From Oegoconia quadripuncta (lineage: Eukaryota; Arthropoda; Insecta; Lepidoptera; Autostichidae): DNA of 64,000 nucleotides. The number at the start of each line of letters is the position of its first letter. The first letter of the stretch is position 1. The translations under genes and the position numbers were made by a program. Below are positions 21,816-32,581 of this stretch, in pieces. The DNA is taken from contig OX438754.1 of the NCBI GenBank assembly GCA_949316235.1, positions 7,363,501 to 7,427,500 of the forward strand, read 5' to 3'. The notes under the pieces were generated by a model, which was not told the origin of the DNA, ran no database searches, and was given only the letters and a program-made list of their open reading frames with translations.

Positions 21816-22330
21816 ATGCGGTTTGTTGTAGGTAATATTTTTTGGAGAACTTTTCCTGGGCACTACTGTGTTTCGATCAATTCATGACTGGTGTATGGGG
21901 TAAATTTACTTAAGCGACCTCTGAATTAAGTTATTCCGAATCAAGTTATTTGATTTTATATGGGCAGATTTATAGTCGTAATCGGTTTATATATTTCTTT
22001 GTTAGTTTGCTTTAGATATTTTGTTATATAACAGTGATAATTGTTTTTTAATTTCTTTCGTCAAGACCCCTGATTTTAGTATACTTGATACCCATCTCGA
22101 TGAGGTGCTGGAATTATTCGTTGTCAAGTACGACAAAATAACTGCTGGTTTCCACTATATTGAATTAATTATGATGACATTCCCGGGACTAATACGAATG
22201 TAAGGACACCTCATTTGCCCAAAATCGGCTGAGGCGTTTAGGCTGTAGGTGGTATCGTACATAAATACAGCACGCTGCGAAAACTAAATTTATTTAAGTA
22301 GAACAAGCGTCACGTGCCCTGATAAAGGTT
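21816..22330. other. No recognised feature
   Basis: AT-rich; nothing recognised. A 60-codon plus frame (22021-22203) has no known product. Confidence 0.4.
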
Positions 22331-22780
22331 ATGCATTTTAAAAAGATCGGATTTCCCACTGAACGTCTCCACGTCATCAGTGATTTACTGTCAGTAAGAC
22401 AGTTATACGTAACTCGAACTATTCACATAATTCTGCCCTATGATACCAACAAAGTAGTGAAAAGAAGAAAGGACATCGTTGTAAATGTTCCACAAACTAA
22501 AACTAGACTAGCTAGTATGCAATTAAAAGAACTTACAGCTCTACTATATAATAAAATAAACAAACAGATATATGTATATACTAAACAATTCTATCACAAC
22601 AAAAAAATAATTATAAACTGGATAAAAGTACTTACCTATGTTGAGACTGAGGCTCTACTGCAAAACATAAAATGACACACAAATGCACGTTTGCACACAT
22701 GCGTAACAATCACCTCACGCAAACGCAGATCGCACGAACACATACACATATTACAAGGTTTTTTATTGTATACCTGAAAC
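22331..22780 (+). pseudogene. C-terminus of a LINE ORF2 (family H) and 3' flank
   Basis: An open frame of 114 codons (22331-22675) reads LLSVRQLYVT near its start, RRKDIVVNVPQTKTRLA in the middle, and ends with IINWIKVLTYVETEALL. This matches the C-terminal pattern of some insect LINE ORF2 proteins: an RR..V.VP.. segment, an LYNKIN motif, and a final W..L.Y.ETE.LL. The RT core is missing, so it is 5' truncated or fragmentary. The following ~100 bases are probably its 3' UTR. It is a different family from Z, J, K and L. Confidence 0.6.
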
Positions 22781-23648
22781 CTGAAAATAATTTGGTCAGA
22801 AGCATGTACCTATAGAATCGATTCCGGCTATAAAAATACCCGTCTATACACCCATAAACACACACACATTAGAATAAGTTTAGTTTATATTGCACCGACC
22901 TAATGATCATATTATACAACTATGTAAAAATTGTTATGAAGAGCGGAGTCTCCTAGCACAGGTGTCTTCAATGTTTAAAAACAAATAGCAAAAACAATGT
23001 TTCAAACAGGCAATGTTTAAAAAGTGTCTTCAGTTTTAAACCGAATTTTGAAAAAGAAATTAAATTATTTTTATTATTATACAGACTCGTTGATTACATC
23101 ATCCCCCTGTTAGTACTCTAGTCAGATAAGAAATGCGTCCGTGTGGTGGCTTTACATTCTTCTATTGACTGACAGGGGCTGTCCATAGCAGAGGACATAT
23201 GCATGCTGTTAGTTGATATGTGGTGGGTGAATAATAGCAGATTACAGATACTACTAATCATCAATAGTTTTTGTCATCTTTTCCAACATCTATGAGTAGA
23301 GTGTGATTAATATTCTCCATAGCCAGGTATTGGGACAAACATAGCAAGGTCAATTAAGGTCATTCGCCTCGAATTTAGAACCACAATGAATGGTTTTAAT
23401 TATCTGATTAACAAGGGAAGGAGCCACCTCGATAGACCGCTAACAAATTAGAGCTCTGGATCACTACCGACACTTTAATCAAATGCCACTAACCTCACAA
23501 CCACTGTAGTTAGTCGTTGATATGCTTCTATATCCACTAGTATGTACATGATTGAATAGATACATTATGGATAGGCTTTGATTTGGTCCATATACAATCC
23601 GAACTAGCTTTGGTTTCGTCGTACATTTGCTTGTTTTTGCGATGAACA
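22781..23648. other. No recognised gene; possible SINE tail scrap
   Basis: 23147-23225 ('gactgacaggggctgtccat', 'gcagaggacatatgcatgctg') weakly resembles the C/D SINE tail. Otherwise nothing recognised. Confidence 0.35.
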
Positions 23649-23656
23649 CAAGTGCC

Positions 23657-24462
23657 AGAGGTGTAGGTAACTTATCTAGAAGAGACAAGTATCTTAAATA
23701 CAGATTCAAGATACAAAATACATTTCATCTTGTATCTATAAAACGTTTTTTAAATTCATTTTGTATTTAAATACCTTTTGTTTGGTATCTTAGTATTTTG
23801 TAGAGACGTGTTTGCTAAAATAATTTTCAGTAATAGATAACTGATTCTATGGTGACACACATCTTAGGTGACATTAATTTAAAATGTCAATGTCGTCATA
23901 CATAAAACTGAACGCGCCATTGTATCTTTAGTTCGGGGCCAAATTGATAGATGGCGTGGCAATTCTTTCTTTCTACAAAATGTCATCGGCTATGTCCTTT
24001 GACTCGTGTAATTTTTAGTTATTTTATTTTGATTGTTTGTTAAACTTACAGCATGTATATAAATATAGTATTATAATAACAATAGCTTACTTTAATGCCA
24101 ATAAACCGCATAATTGCCAAGTTCTGTCCCTGTGTGGAGCGACTCTTTTCATTTGGGGGCATGATCTATTCAGGCCCATCGAAACTGTTTGAAGAACTGG
24201 TTCATTTGCGCGATTTACACGTAAAAAAATAAACTTTCGCTAAAAAAAAATGATTTTTTACAAAAGTATTTTATCTATAAAAAGTATTCAAAAGATACGT
24301 ATTTTATATCTAGTATTTCAGATACCATTCCAGAAATGTATTTGCATCTGGTATCTGAAATACTTAATTTAAAGTATTTTGCATTTTATATTTCAGATAC
24401 TTTACTTAAGGTATATACAAGGTATATTAAGGTATATAAGCTATACTTAAGGTACATCACTG
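23657..24462 (+). mobile_element. Short hAT-like element with 8-bp target-site duplication
   Basis: About 806 bases are flanked by CAAGTGCC (23649-23656) and CAAGTGGC (24463-24470), an 8-base duplication with one mismatch, as expected for hAT elements. The ends are loosely inverted (CAGAGGTGTAG against CAGTGATGTAC on the complement). Both subterminal regions are rich in 'aaatacttt / agtattt / gatac' repeats. The interior retains a hAT transposase C-terminus. Non-autonomous. Confidence 0.75.
24095..24232 (+). pseudogene. hAT transposase C-terminal remnant
   Basis: A 45-codon frame contains CVERLFSFGGMIYSGPSK and then LFEELVHLRDL before the stop. It matches the C-terminal dimerisation region of hAT transposases (family pattern S..VER.FS..G.I, followed by a FE.LV.L segment). 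The upstream serine-rich part of that region is partly deleted, and the catalytic domain and zinc finger are absent. It lies in the same orientation as, and inside, the element bounded by the 8-bp duplication, which supports the class call. Confidence 0.75.
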
Positions 24463-24789
24463 CAAGTGGCATGGACAGATGTCTGTTTCGAGTATTTAAC
24501 CGACGAAAGAAAAAAAGTGTTTGTATTGTATGTCTGGATGGTACTTTACTGAGTACGGCGAAGCCAAAATAAGGTTTATTATTTTCAAAGCGTCTGTATG
24601 TATGTATCGTACTCGTTTGATATATAATCGCTCAGCCGATTTGGTCAAATGAGTTGTCGGTAGATTCGTACTCGTACTGGGAGTGTTATCATATAATATG
24701 TCGCAATGATAAATACAACATGGCAGCAGGCATTTTGTCACACTCGACAACAAATACTTCCAGCATCTCATCGATGATAAGTCTCTACA

Positions 24790-24838
24790 ATAAAAAAAAT
24801 TGAGAACCAAATCCTTTTTGAAGTCGGTTAAAAATTCA
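24790..24838 (-). repeat. Dispersed repeat M fragment
   Basis: The complement of AACCGACTTCAAAAAGGA and 'ttctcaatt', abutting the repeat Q copy downstream. Confidence 0.65.
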
Positions 24839-24865
24839 AAAACAAGTAATCCCAATCCCAACTTC

Positions 24866-25060
24866 CCAACTAATATTATAAATGCGAAAGTTTATATGTA
24901 TGGATGTTTCTTAGCTCCTCACGCCTAAACGGCTAGACGGATTTGGATGAAATTTGTTTGGTAGACAGATTAGGACCTGGATTAACATATTGGCAAATGT
25001 TTTTGCTGAACCGATTTTTATGAAAAGGCCTACGCTACCAAAGTCAGCATAACAGCTAGT
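24866..25060 (+). repeat. Dispersed repeat Q, full length
   Basis: It starts CAACTAATATTATAAATGCG and continues 'cacgcctaaacggctagacgg', 'agattaggacctggattaac' and 'ccgatttttatgaaa', ending 'agctagt'. Confidence 0.75.
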
Positions 25061-25097
25061 ATGCTTATAAAGAAATTTATAATAAAAATCTTTAAAG

Positions 25098-25232
25098 TTC
25101 GCCGCTAAACAGCAATGTTAATAGCATTGTTGTGTTCCGGTTCTCGGTTTCCGGGTCAGTACACTTCCACCTTCGGCCTCATCTTCACTTAACGGTGTGA
25201 TTGAGATCAAGTGGTTAGTTGTGCATAAAAAA
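25098..25232 (+). mobile_element. SINE family A, 3' half
   Basis: 'cagcaatgttaatagcattg', 'gtgttccggtt', 'cttccaccttcggcctcatc' and 'gtgattgagatcaag' end in TGCATAAAAAAAA. The tRNA-like head is missing. Confidence 0.75.
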
Positions 25233-25584
25233 AATCCTTAAAAATATATTAAAACCCGACAACTGTTATAAATACCAACCTATAAAACATGAAGAACAGG
25301 ACGAAAATTCAAGTGTTTTGGCCTTCATCTACGCCCATTCATCAAGCACGAATTAATATGCCACTAACTACAAGAGACCGCATAGAGACCTCTGACTCTG
25401 TATACCAAAATCCATTGAAACCAGATGGCGTTAACTATAATAACTAGCAAAGACAAAAAGACATACGCAAAAGAATCTTGACAAATTAAGATTATCTTCT
25501 TGATAAGTGTAGTACAATTCTTGTTTTATTAGTGTATTAGTAGTAGTTAGTAGTATTAGGCTACCCAATTTTCCCTTATATATC

Positions 25585-26100
25585 AATAAAAAAAAGTTTA
25601 TTTTTATTTTCTTTTTACACCGTTACATTTTATCACACACTTCTACCAAACTATAAATAGTTTATGAGCAGAAAATATACTCCGTCAATTTTAACAATAT
25701 TACAACGTAATTGTAACAAATTATTTAAACATTTGTGAATTTCACAGTATTACGAATGATAAATGCATAAGCATTATGTGCTTTCTTACATATATTACTA
25801 TTTACATGCATGATTGGTTAAAGTTTCTAACAGGAACTTTTTAATTGAGAATGATTTCGACCTTCTGTCCCTTTTTATATCTTGAGGTAATCTGTTGTAT
25901 ATCTTTGGAACTATAGGACTTTTCTGGTTCTTTGCCATAATAGTTGTTAATCTTAGGTGCAAAAAATATTCCCCTTTCTATTTTTCTCTTCAGCTTTGTA
26001 TAAAAAACGTAAATCACTTAAATCTTTTGATTTACTTTGGTCTTTTATTCCATAATTGCGACGACTGAATTTAACTTGTAAATAAAATCGAGCTTTGATG
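25585..26100 (-). pseudogene. C-terminus and 3' UTR of LINE family G
   Basis: Minus strand: the frame ends at a stop at 25798-25800 and reads IVPKIYNRLPQDIKRDRR, then SFSIKKFLLETL. This is the 'YN.LP.DI' plus 'KKFLLE' end usual for jockey/CR1-type LINE ORF2. Upstream (to about 26.09 kb) the translated sequence is consistent but not conserved enough to name. 25585-25797 is the 3' UTR; it recurs at 34.08-34.34 kb with good similarity, which fixes the family. 5' truncated. Confidence 0.7.
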
Positions 26101-26174
26101 TATAGAAATTAATAACTACACACGACAGGTGGCGATCGCAATTCGCCATGACCCTGCAAACTCAAACTCTTTGT

Positions 26175-26375
26175 TGTGTAGGTACTCAGGGTACATTTAA
26201 AATATTAAGATTTTACACTTTTAAAGCTATTGCTTGTTCAAAAGGCAATTTTCCCCTGAGAAGAAAAAGCAAGAAACTCGAGGGGTTGCTCTTTAAAAAC
26301 AGGTTTTTGTAATAACAAAAAGGTTTTTATATTTCATTATTAATTGTGAAATAGCCTGGTTTGCGAACGAGCTGG
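26175..26375 (-). mobile_element. 3' UTR of LINE family Z (minus)
   Basis: It matches the 3' UTR at 14.73-14.98 kb in the opposite orientation ('gcaattttcccctgag', 'caagaaactcgag'). The stop codon of the ORF is at 26376-26378. Confidence 0.75.
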
Positions 26376-27870
26376 TTACGTCCATGGATGTTTATCGTCT
26401 ATATAATGTGATATTTTATAATATGCTTTCTTAATAAGTTTCTGTTAATAGTATCTTTAAATTTATTGAAAGGAAGATTTTGTATATCAACAGGAACCTT
26501 ATTGAAAATGTGTACATAACCCTTTAAATAAATTACTGACGTTGCGGAAGCGACTTATGTGGCATGCAAGTTTATCTTTATTTCTTGTATCACATCATGT
26601 TTATCACTATTTTTCCTAAATGATGCTATATTTTTTTTGACATATATTAGACTTTCAAAAATGTACTGTGACGAAAGGGTTAGAATACTATACTTTTTAA
26701 ACCATCTCTAAGTGATACTGCAGGTCTCAATTGACAAATTGCGCGAACGGCTCGTTTTTGTAAAACAAAGGTTCTATTTATATCCGCGGCATTTCCCCAT
26801 AGCAAGATAACGTAAGATATCAGGCTATGGAAATAACTAAAATATACTAATCGAGCAGTATTTACGTCCGATATTGGTCTAATTTTTTTGACTTCTTACG
26901 CTGCAGAGCTGAGCTTCTTCGTCAATTTATGTAGATGAGGACCCCATTGTAATTTGGCGTCCAAAGTAATGCCCAAAAATTCAGTAGAATCAACAAGGTC
27001 TAGAGTGACATTTTTTATTATTATATTTGTGGGTATTTCCCTGACATTAGGCAGTACAAATTTAACACATTTAGTTTTTTTCTCATTAATTAACAAATTA
27101 TTATTTGCCCCGTAAACCATTCTACTATTTGAAAAATAGCGTTGTTATCGTCGTCATAATTTAATTTTAGTCTAAACAATTACTTTAAACAATGCAGAGG
27201 TATCGTCAGCAAACAATACTATTTCATGTTTACCTCTGAACTCGGTTACTCAAATAAGAATTCAAAAGGTCGAGAGCACGGCCTGTTACACCATAATGAC
27301 GTAATTTCCTGATTAAAATGTCATGATGAACGCAATCAAAGGCCTTGGACAAGTCTCAATCTCAACAATACTCTTAATGCATCCCGCGCATCTTCCTAAG
27401 CCTCAAAAATATACTGTAAGAGCTCGACACCTACATCGGTTGTCGAGCGGCCCCTAGTAAAACCGAATTGTTTATATGACATTAGATTGTTACTGTAACT
27501 GTATATGACATTAGAGTGATTATTAAAAGAAGTCGACAATTGATTTATTATATTTTTTTAAAAGATTTTACTGAGAGTCGATAGTATTGAAATAGGTCTA
27601 AAATTAGAAGGGTCTGTCGTACTACAGGCTTTAAATAAAGGGATGAGTTTACTGTACTTCATCAGATCAGGAAATATGCCATCATCAGTACATTTATTAG
27701 AAATACAAACTGAGTATGGTGAAACACAATTAATTACGGCACTGATAAACCATGAAGATCGGCAGTTTTTTTCTTGTCGAAATGCTTTTAAAATGTCTAT
27801 AGGACTTACAGATAATAATATGACTGGAAACAGACGAGGGAGGCCTTTGTCCAGCAGTGGGACACTATGG
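26376..27870 (-). pseudogene. Degenerate LINE family Z ORF2 with reverse-transcriptase motifs
   Basis: Minus strand, frames broken. In protein order: SVSPIDILKAFRQEKN and TDDGIFPDLMK, then LIPLFKACSTTDPSNFRPIS (RT motif 1-2 region, ~27.55-27.64 kb), QFGFTRGRSTT (~27.45 kb), [14 protein letters not shown] (RT motif A with catalytic Asp, ~27.33 kb), IVLFADDTS (the FADD box of motif C, ~27.21 kb), EFLGITLDAKLQWGPH (~26.97 kb), and VLQKRAVRAI (~26.75 kb) before the C-terminus. This is the full RT core order of a jockey/CR1-type non-LTR element. Internal stops (for example after 'LSKIF') and frame changes show it is dead. The short open frame 26896-27120 is one piece of it. The endonuclease is not present. 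Confidence 0.85.
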
Positions 27871-27892
27871 GCTCTTAATAATAATAATAATA
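27835..27892 (+). repeat. SINE/LINE tail-like module
   Basis: 'gaggcctttgtccagcagtg' followed by ggac and a TAATAA repeat resembles the widespread lepidopteran 'ggcctgtgcccagcagtggga' tail, of which the C and D SINE tails are relatives. Confidence 0.5.
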
Positions 27893-28347
27893 GAACTTAC
27901 ATGATTAAATTTAAAATGGGAGTCATAAATCTCCACATTTTGTTCAAGTGCTATTCAGCGAGTGTGGTACATGAATTCAGAAATTTTGTAGTCAATATTG
28001 GATTATTAGTAAAGAATTTTTCAAAATCTGCAATTTCTAATTGTGTAGTTAGAATTTGATTTTAGTCGCATATCAATGTTACGAGTTTAACATATCAAAA
28101 ACTGGTTTATATTACACATTAGGATCGTCACAGTACGAAACTTTCTGTTCATTAGTGGAAATGCAATTACTTTTAGAGTACATACCCGTTACATTTATTA
28201 AAAATTGCCATGTAAGAGACACACCGACCAAACTTCCAGTATAAATAGGTCTTCTTGCGCTTACATTTCCTACAGCGTCGCACGGCCCGCTTACACGGGT
28301 ACAGCTATAGAGAAACTTCATTAATTAACATTATATAAATATCCTTG
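27893..28347. other. No recognised feature
   Basis: AT-rich; open frames here have no recognisable product. Confidence 0.4.
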
Positions 28348-28632
28348 AACACACAGCGCTATCTAGTTCCATACTGAGCAACTAAGTTTGTATTATGGAT
28401 ACCAGATGGGTAACATAAAACACAAATACAATTTTGTTTTGCTCGGGTACACGTGTCCGTATTCATCATATTGATATATGCCCCTAGCGGGATTCGAATC
28501 CGCGACCTACTACACTCGCGAGCAACCAAATCGACTCAAGCGCTACCTCTACATTCAAACATTGTTATAAATAAAAGTAAAAGTATAAAAGTATAGCTAT
28601 TAGAGTTTTTAACCACTACACCAAACGGGTCA
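28348..28632 (-). mobile_element. SINE family B, tail type 2, with an insertion between the boxes
   Basis: On the minus strand: 'ccgtttggtgtagtggttaaa' (A-box region), about 85 extra AT-rich bases, then GGATTCGAATCCC (B-box, here on the complement), then the type-2 tail ending 'actagatagcgctgtgtg'. In other copies the two boxes are only ~30 bases apart, so something is inserted or duplicated between them. Confidence 0.7.
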
Positions 28633-29049
28633 TGTTAATGTTCACACATTCACAATGTGTATTTTAAAAATCTGTGTTCTGTTTAATTTTTAGGTTAATA
28701 TCAGAAATACTGTAAATTTATTCAATAAAATTCAGTGAGAACTGAGTACCTACCTATAATTTAAGTGCATTAATTCCGTACATATTTTGTCATAGTTACT
28801 GACCGTATCAAAGCAATGGAGAGCATCCCCAGTATCAAACGACTAAAGTCTTTGAGCGTGAAATTTAGTCCGAATCTTAGCAAGTATTCCAAACTTACTC
28901 GTACTGCTTTGGCATCCTCTGTACACAGTTGCTAGGAATACAGGATACAAAATAACTATTTTGAATTTAAGTACCTACCAAGCTAAAGCAAACAAGGAAA
29001 GATAAGGATTTTCTATTTTAAAATATGTTTTAAATTTTACAAGCGACGA
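28633..29049. other. No recognised feature
   Basis: AT-rich; nothing recognised. Confidence 0.4.
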
Positions 29050-29218
29050 ATGGCATTTTAATACGAGTGTTTCTGTGCTTCGGAGGGCACTTTAAATATT
29101 CGGTACCGGTTGCTTTCAACTGAAGGCAGTCGTTCAACCCAGTCGGTGGCCTACAGTGGCGGCTAAAAACATGGAATGTCAGGTAGCCACTAGTCTGACA
29201 CAATTCTGACCAATTTTC
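29050..29218 (+). mobile_element. SINE family D body, interrupted (left part)
   Basis: Begins 'ggcattttaatacgagtg', i.e. just after the 5S-like head, which is missing. The body continues to 'agtctgacacaattctgacc' and is cut by a SINE A insertion. Confidence 0.8.
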
Positions 29219-29530
29219 AACCGCCCCCATGGCTCAATGTAAACAACATACAAATCGGAGGTCGCGGGTTCCATCCTCAGCGGGGTACATATTTAGTACT
29301 CGGTTTGGTTGGTAGTAGGGCATTTTAAATGTCCGCCTGGCTAGCTACCACCATCTTATCTAAGACTGCCGCCAAACCGCAATGTTAATAGCATTGTTAT
29401 GTTCCAGTTCCATGTTGACAGAGAAAAGATAGCCAGTCCTCCAATAAGCACGCTTCCACCCTTCGACCACATCTTCACTTAACATCAGGTTTGAATGAAG
29501 GCAAGTCCCAACCCGTTGATCATAATAAAA
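29219..29530 (+). mobile_element. SINE family A inserted into SINE D
   Basis: The head AACCGCCCCCATGGCTCAATG and a decayed B-box (GGTTCCATCCTC), then the usual body and a 3' end 'cccgttgatcataataaaa'. It separates the D body from the D tail. Confidence 0.8.
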
Positions 29531-29634
29531 CCGCACAGGGTCCGCGTGGTGGTTTATGGCCATTGCCCTCTACAAGTGAGAGGAAGCTGTACCCCACTAG
29601 TGGAGATGTGTTACGCTGTTTATAATGATGATGA
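29531..29634 (+). mobile_element. SINE family D tail, interrupted (right part)
   Basis: 'ccgcacagggtccgcgtggtgg', 'agtgagaggaagctgtacccc' and 'ctgtttataatgatgatg' complete the D element begun at 29050. Confidence 0.8.
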
Positions 29635-29695
29635 GACGAATTTTGCAGGTTTGAACTTGAATTCGTGTACCGCTTATGCTGCTAATATGTAACAT

Positions 29696-29896
29696 CCCAA
29701 CTAATATGTCTGTATATGTGTATGTATGTATGTATGTATGTTTGTTACCTCTTCACGCCTATACGGCTGGACGGATTTGGATGAAATTTGGTGGGTAGAC
29801 AGATTAGGACCTGAATTAACATATAGGTTATTTTTTTTGCTGAACCGATTTTTATGAAATCTTCCACGCGGGCGAAGTCGCGTGCGGAAAGCTAGG
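29696..29896 (+). repeat. Dispersed repeat Q, full length, with a TATG microsatellite
   Basis: 'cccaactaatatgtctg' start, a GTAT/TATG run at about 29715-29740, 'agattaggacctgaattaac', and the end 'gggcgaagtcgcgtgcggaaag' plus 'ctagg'. Confidence 0.75.
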
Positions 29897-30000
29897 TTAC
29901 ATAAAGCCTGTTTAGTTGAACCCAGAAGAAGAATGAAAGACTTATTGAACTCAACAAAACAAACATCTTGTTCCTCGAAATTACAAAAATATTAATCAAC

Positions 30001-30110
30001 CAGCTTTCCGCCAGCGACTTCGTCCGCCTGGAAGATTTATCAAAATCGGTTCAGCAAAAAAATTTGCCTGTATGTTAATCCATACACACACAAGCTTTCG
30101 CATCTAAGAG
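30001..30110 (-). repeat. Dispersed repeat Q, inverted copy
   Basis: The complement of the Q end ('agctttccgccagcgacttcg') and middle ('caaaatcggttcagcaaaaa'), running up to the next Q copy head to head. Confidence 0.7.
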
Positions 30111-30225
30111 CCTAACTAATATTATAAATGCGAAAGTTAGGATGTTTGTTTGTTTATTTGTTGCTCTTCACGTGGATACGGCTGAACGGATTTGGTTGAA
30201 ATTTGGTATATAGGTAGAACATACC
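30111..30225 (+). repeat. Dispersed repeat Q, 5' half
   Basis: 'cctaactaatattataaatg', 'gttgctcttcacgtgg' and 'ggatttggttgaaatttgg', ending before the 'acctgg' block. Confidence 0.7.
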
Positions 30226-30261
30226 ACTTACCACCACCACTATACCACAACTTATATAACA

Positions 30262-30352
30262 TTCCTGCCGGGAAGCTGCCTGCTGTTTTCTCAATATTTC
30301 GGTAGGGGCGCTAGCGTCGCGCGACTCTTGCGCTTAGGTCCCTTCCCGGCAG
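30262..30352. repeat. Inverted CTGCCGGGAAG pair around a GC-rich core
   Basis: 'cctgccgggaagctgcctgctg' at the left and 'cccttcccggcagc' at the right are inverted around about 60 bases. This may be the ends of a small element or a Q-linked 3' part. Confidence 0.45.
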
Positions 30353-30548
30353 CAATACGTTAACGAGAGCCGGTATGCTATTATTTACAAAGTACCTTAA
30401 TTCTATATTATCCTACCTGATTATTACAAAACAAACTATTCTAAGTGTATACAATCTGACTTATATCTAGTTATTCTAACTTATAAACTGAAACTATATC
30501 TAATTAAATAAATCACACACTTTCATTATTGTCTGTTGTAATCTACAC

Positions 30549-30569
30549 ACACACACACACACACACACT
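30549..30569. repeat. (AC)n microsatellite
   Basis: About ten AC dinucleotides. Confidence 0.9.
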
Positions 30570-30724
30570 TTCACTTGTCCCGCACTGGGAAGTTTAATAT
30601 TTTACGATCTTACAGAGTTGTTACTTCTGTCTTCTAGCACGGAATGGGGTTTATGTTGATTAAAATATTTATTTATATGATAATAAGGAAATAGCAGTAT
30701 TAATATGAAAATTCGATTCAGATA

Positions 30725-30945
30725 ATGTCAAAATATCCTGTGTGGTTTCGGCACTTAAAAAGAATAGAACTAACTCGTCTCTTCTCGTGGGTGTCGTAAA
30801 AGGCGACTATGGGACTTTACATCAAAAAACATCTGTAGACTTGCACGTTTTAACGGCGATGGACTCGCCCCCTGTCACGTGTGCATTTCTATATATTTCG
30901 TGAACCGTGGATGTTGTTTTGAACATTCATCATTTATTTATCTCA
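30725..30945 (+). repeat. Dispersed repeat L (plus)
   Basis: 'gtggtttcggcac', 'cgtgggtgtcgtaaaaggcg', 'ttttaacggcgatggactcg' and 'cgtgaaccgtggatgttg': the left three quarters of repeat L. Confidence 0.75.
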
Positions 30946-31025
30946 TAATATTAGTATGAAACATCCGACAAATCACTGGGCTCCGTGTCCAATTATCTAC
31001 CTTACTGTAATAGACTGACTGTGAT

Positions 31026-31027
<2 letters not shown>

Positions 31028-31062
<35 letters not shown>
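31028..31062. repeat. (TA)n microsatellite
   Basis: About 16 TA units between the plus and minus copies of repeat L. Confidence 0.9.
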
Positions 31063-31064
<2 letters not shown>

Positions 31065-31082
31065 AAGTCACCAAATACCGTC

Positions 31083-31170
31083 AGAGATATCCCAAGCTAA
31101 AGCGTTTGGGTGTTCCAAACATTAAAAGAATAATGTTTGGAAAAACATCCACTCTTCACATGTAAATCAA
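31083..31170 (-). repeat. Dispersed repeat L end (minus)
   Basis: 'gtcagagatatccc', 'gcgtttgggtgttccaaac' and 'aacatccac' match the right end of repeat L in minus orientation, as at 1785. Confidence 0.65.
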
Positions 31171-31297
31171 ATAATGATTAAATACACTTCAAACTGCTGA
31201 CTACGACGTAGCGCTACGATGTAGCGCGTAGCAGCGCAAGGGCATTGCGAAAGCACATGATGCCTCTATGATGTGGTTAAGCGCAGACTACAATACA

Positions 31298-31321
31298 ATA
31301 TATATATATATATATATATAT
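31298..31321. repeat. (TA)n microsatellite
   Basis: About twelve TA units. Confidence 0.85.
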
Positions 31322-31322
31322 T

Positions 31323-31956
31323 AAATATATTAATACAATATTTTATATAAATTATATGTTTTCAATTAAAAATCTAGCAGCAGATTCTCTTTGAATAAAC
31401 AATTATCTCTCTATAAACAGGTGGTATAGTGTGAGATTATGATTCCATTGCTAACTAAACTTAACCCAACAGAAGCTGGGGTCATTCACGGTAGGAATGT
31501 TCCAATTTCTACCCCAGTTCGTCTCTATTCATCTATTCAGTGTTGGTCTTTATGTAGGAGACAAGCATTGTTTCTACGAGTAAACAAAGGACTTAACGGA
31601 TGACTACGCTCTAAATGCCGACTTCGGCGTCCTAACGTCCAATTCACTAACGGCCAACGTTCACTTTCGAATTAGAAGAAATTCGTAATTAACTATGGTA
31701 ATGGTAGGAGCTACGGACACCTACACTACCTGGGCCTAAACTAAGCAAAACCTGATAGATAAGATGATGGATTCATAAATATTTATAAATACATTTACGA
31801 GGGTATTAATGTTTATTTTCAACATACAAACATTTCCCCTTAATAAGATACGAAGCCGCAACCGAATTTTGAAGCCAGAGTCATTATCACCACCAAAGAA
31901 AACTTATCGAACTACTGCTTGCACAAATCAATCTTTTTACACCCTCTTAATGCAAC
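31323..31956. other. No recognised feature
   Basis: AT-rich; a plus open frame into the SINE (31809-32090) is an artefact of the SINE sequence. Confidence 0.4.
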
Positions 31957-32292
31957 AACCGCCTCCGTGGCTCAATGTAAACAACATAGCGTTTATGAAT
32001 CGGAGGTCGCGGGTTCGATCCCCAGCGGGGTATATGTTTAAGTACTCGGTTTGGTTGGTGGTAGGGAATTTTATATATCCGCCTGGCTAGCTACCACCAT
32101 CTTATCTAAATCTGCCGCCAAGCAGCAATGTTAATAGCATTGTTGTGTTCCGGTATGTCAGAGATAAGATAGCCAGTCCCCCAAATGTGTTGGGGTTTCC
32201 GGGTCAGTACGCTTCCACCTTCGACCTCCTCTTCACTTAACATCAGGTGTGATTGAGGCCAAGTACGAACCCGTCGTGCATAAAAAAAAAAG
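31957..32292 (+). mobile_element. SINE family A, full length
   Basis: AACCGCCTCCGTGGCTCAATG head, GGTTCGATCCCCAGCGGGGT B-box and full body ('gtccgcctggctagctacc', 'cttccaccttcgacctcctc'); ends GTCGTGCATAAAAAAAAAAG. One of the best preserved copies in the window, together with 48416. Confidence 0.9.
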
Positions 32293-32581
32293 AAAAACAA
32301 ATTTTCTGCCATATCGAGTCATACTAACTATGCCCATAACTCTCCAATAAATCGCATATGCTCTACTTATAACCTTGTATTCTCAGACATCGATCTATTT
32401 ATACACAAAAAAGTAGTAGTTGCATCAAGTAATCGTGTAGTAAAAAATCTCGTTTGCGGAGACTACATGATTTAAAATCTAATGTAAAATAATTTAAATG
32501 ACATTATTATATTTGTTAAACTTAATGCTTATGTTTATAAAAGAATATTTATATTAGAATACATTAGCATTAACACATTTG

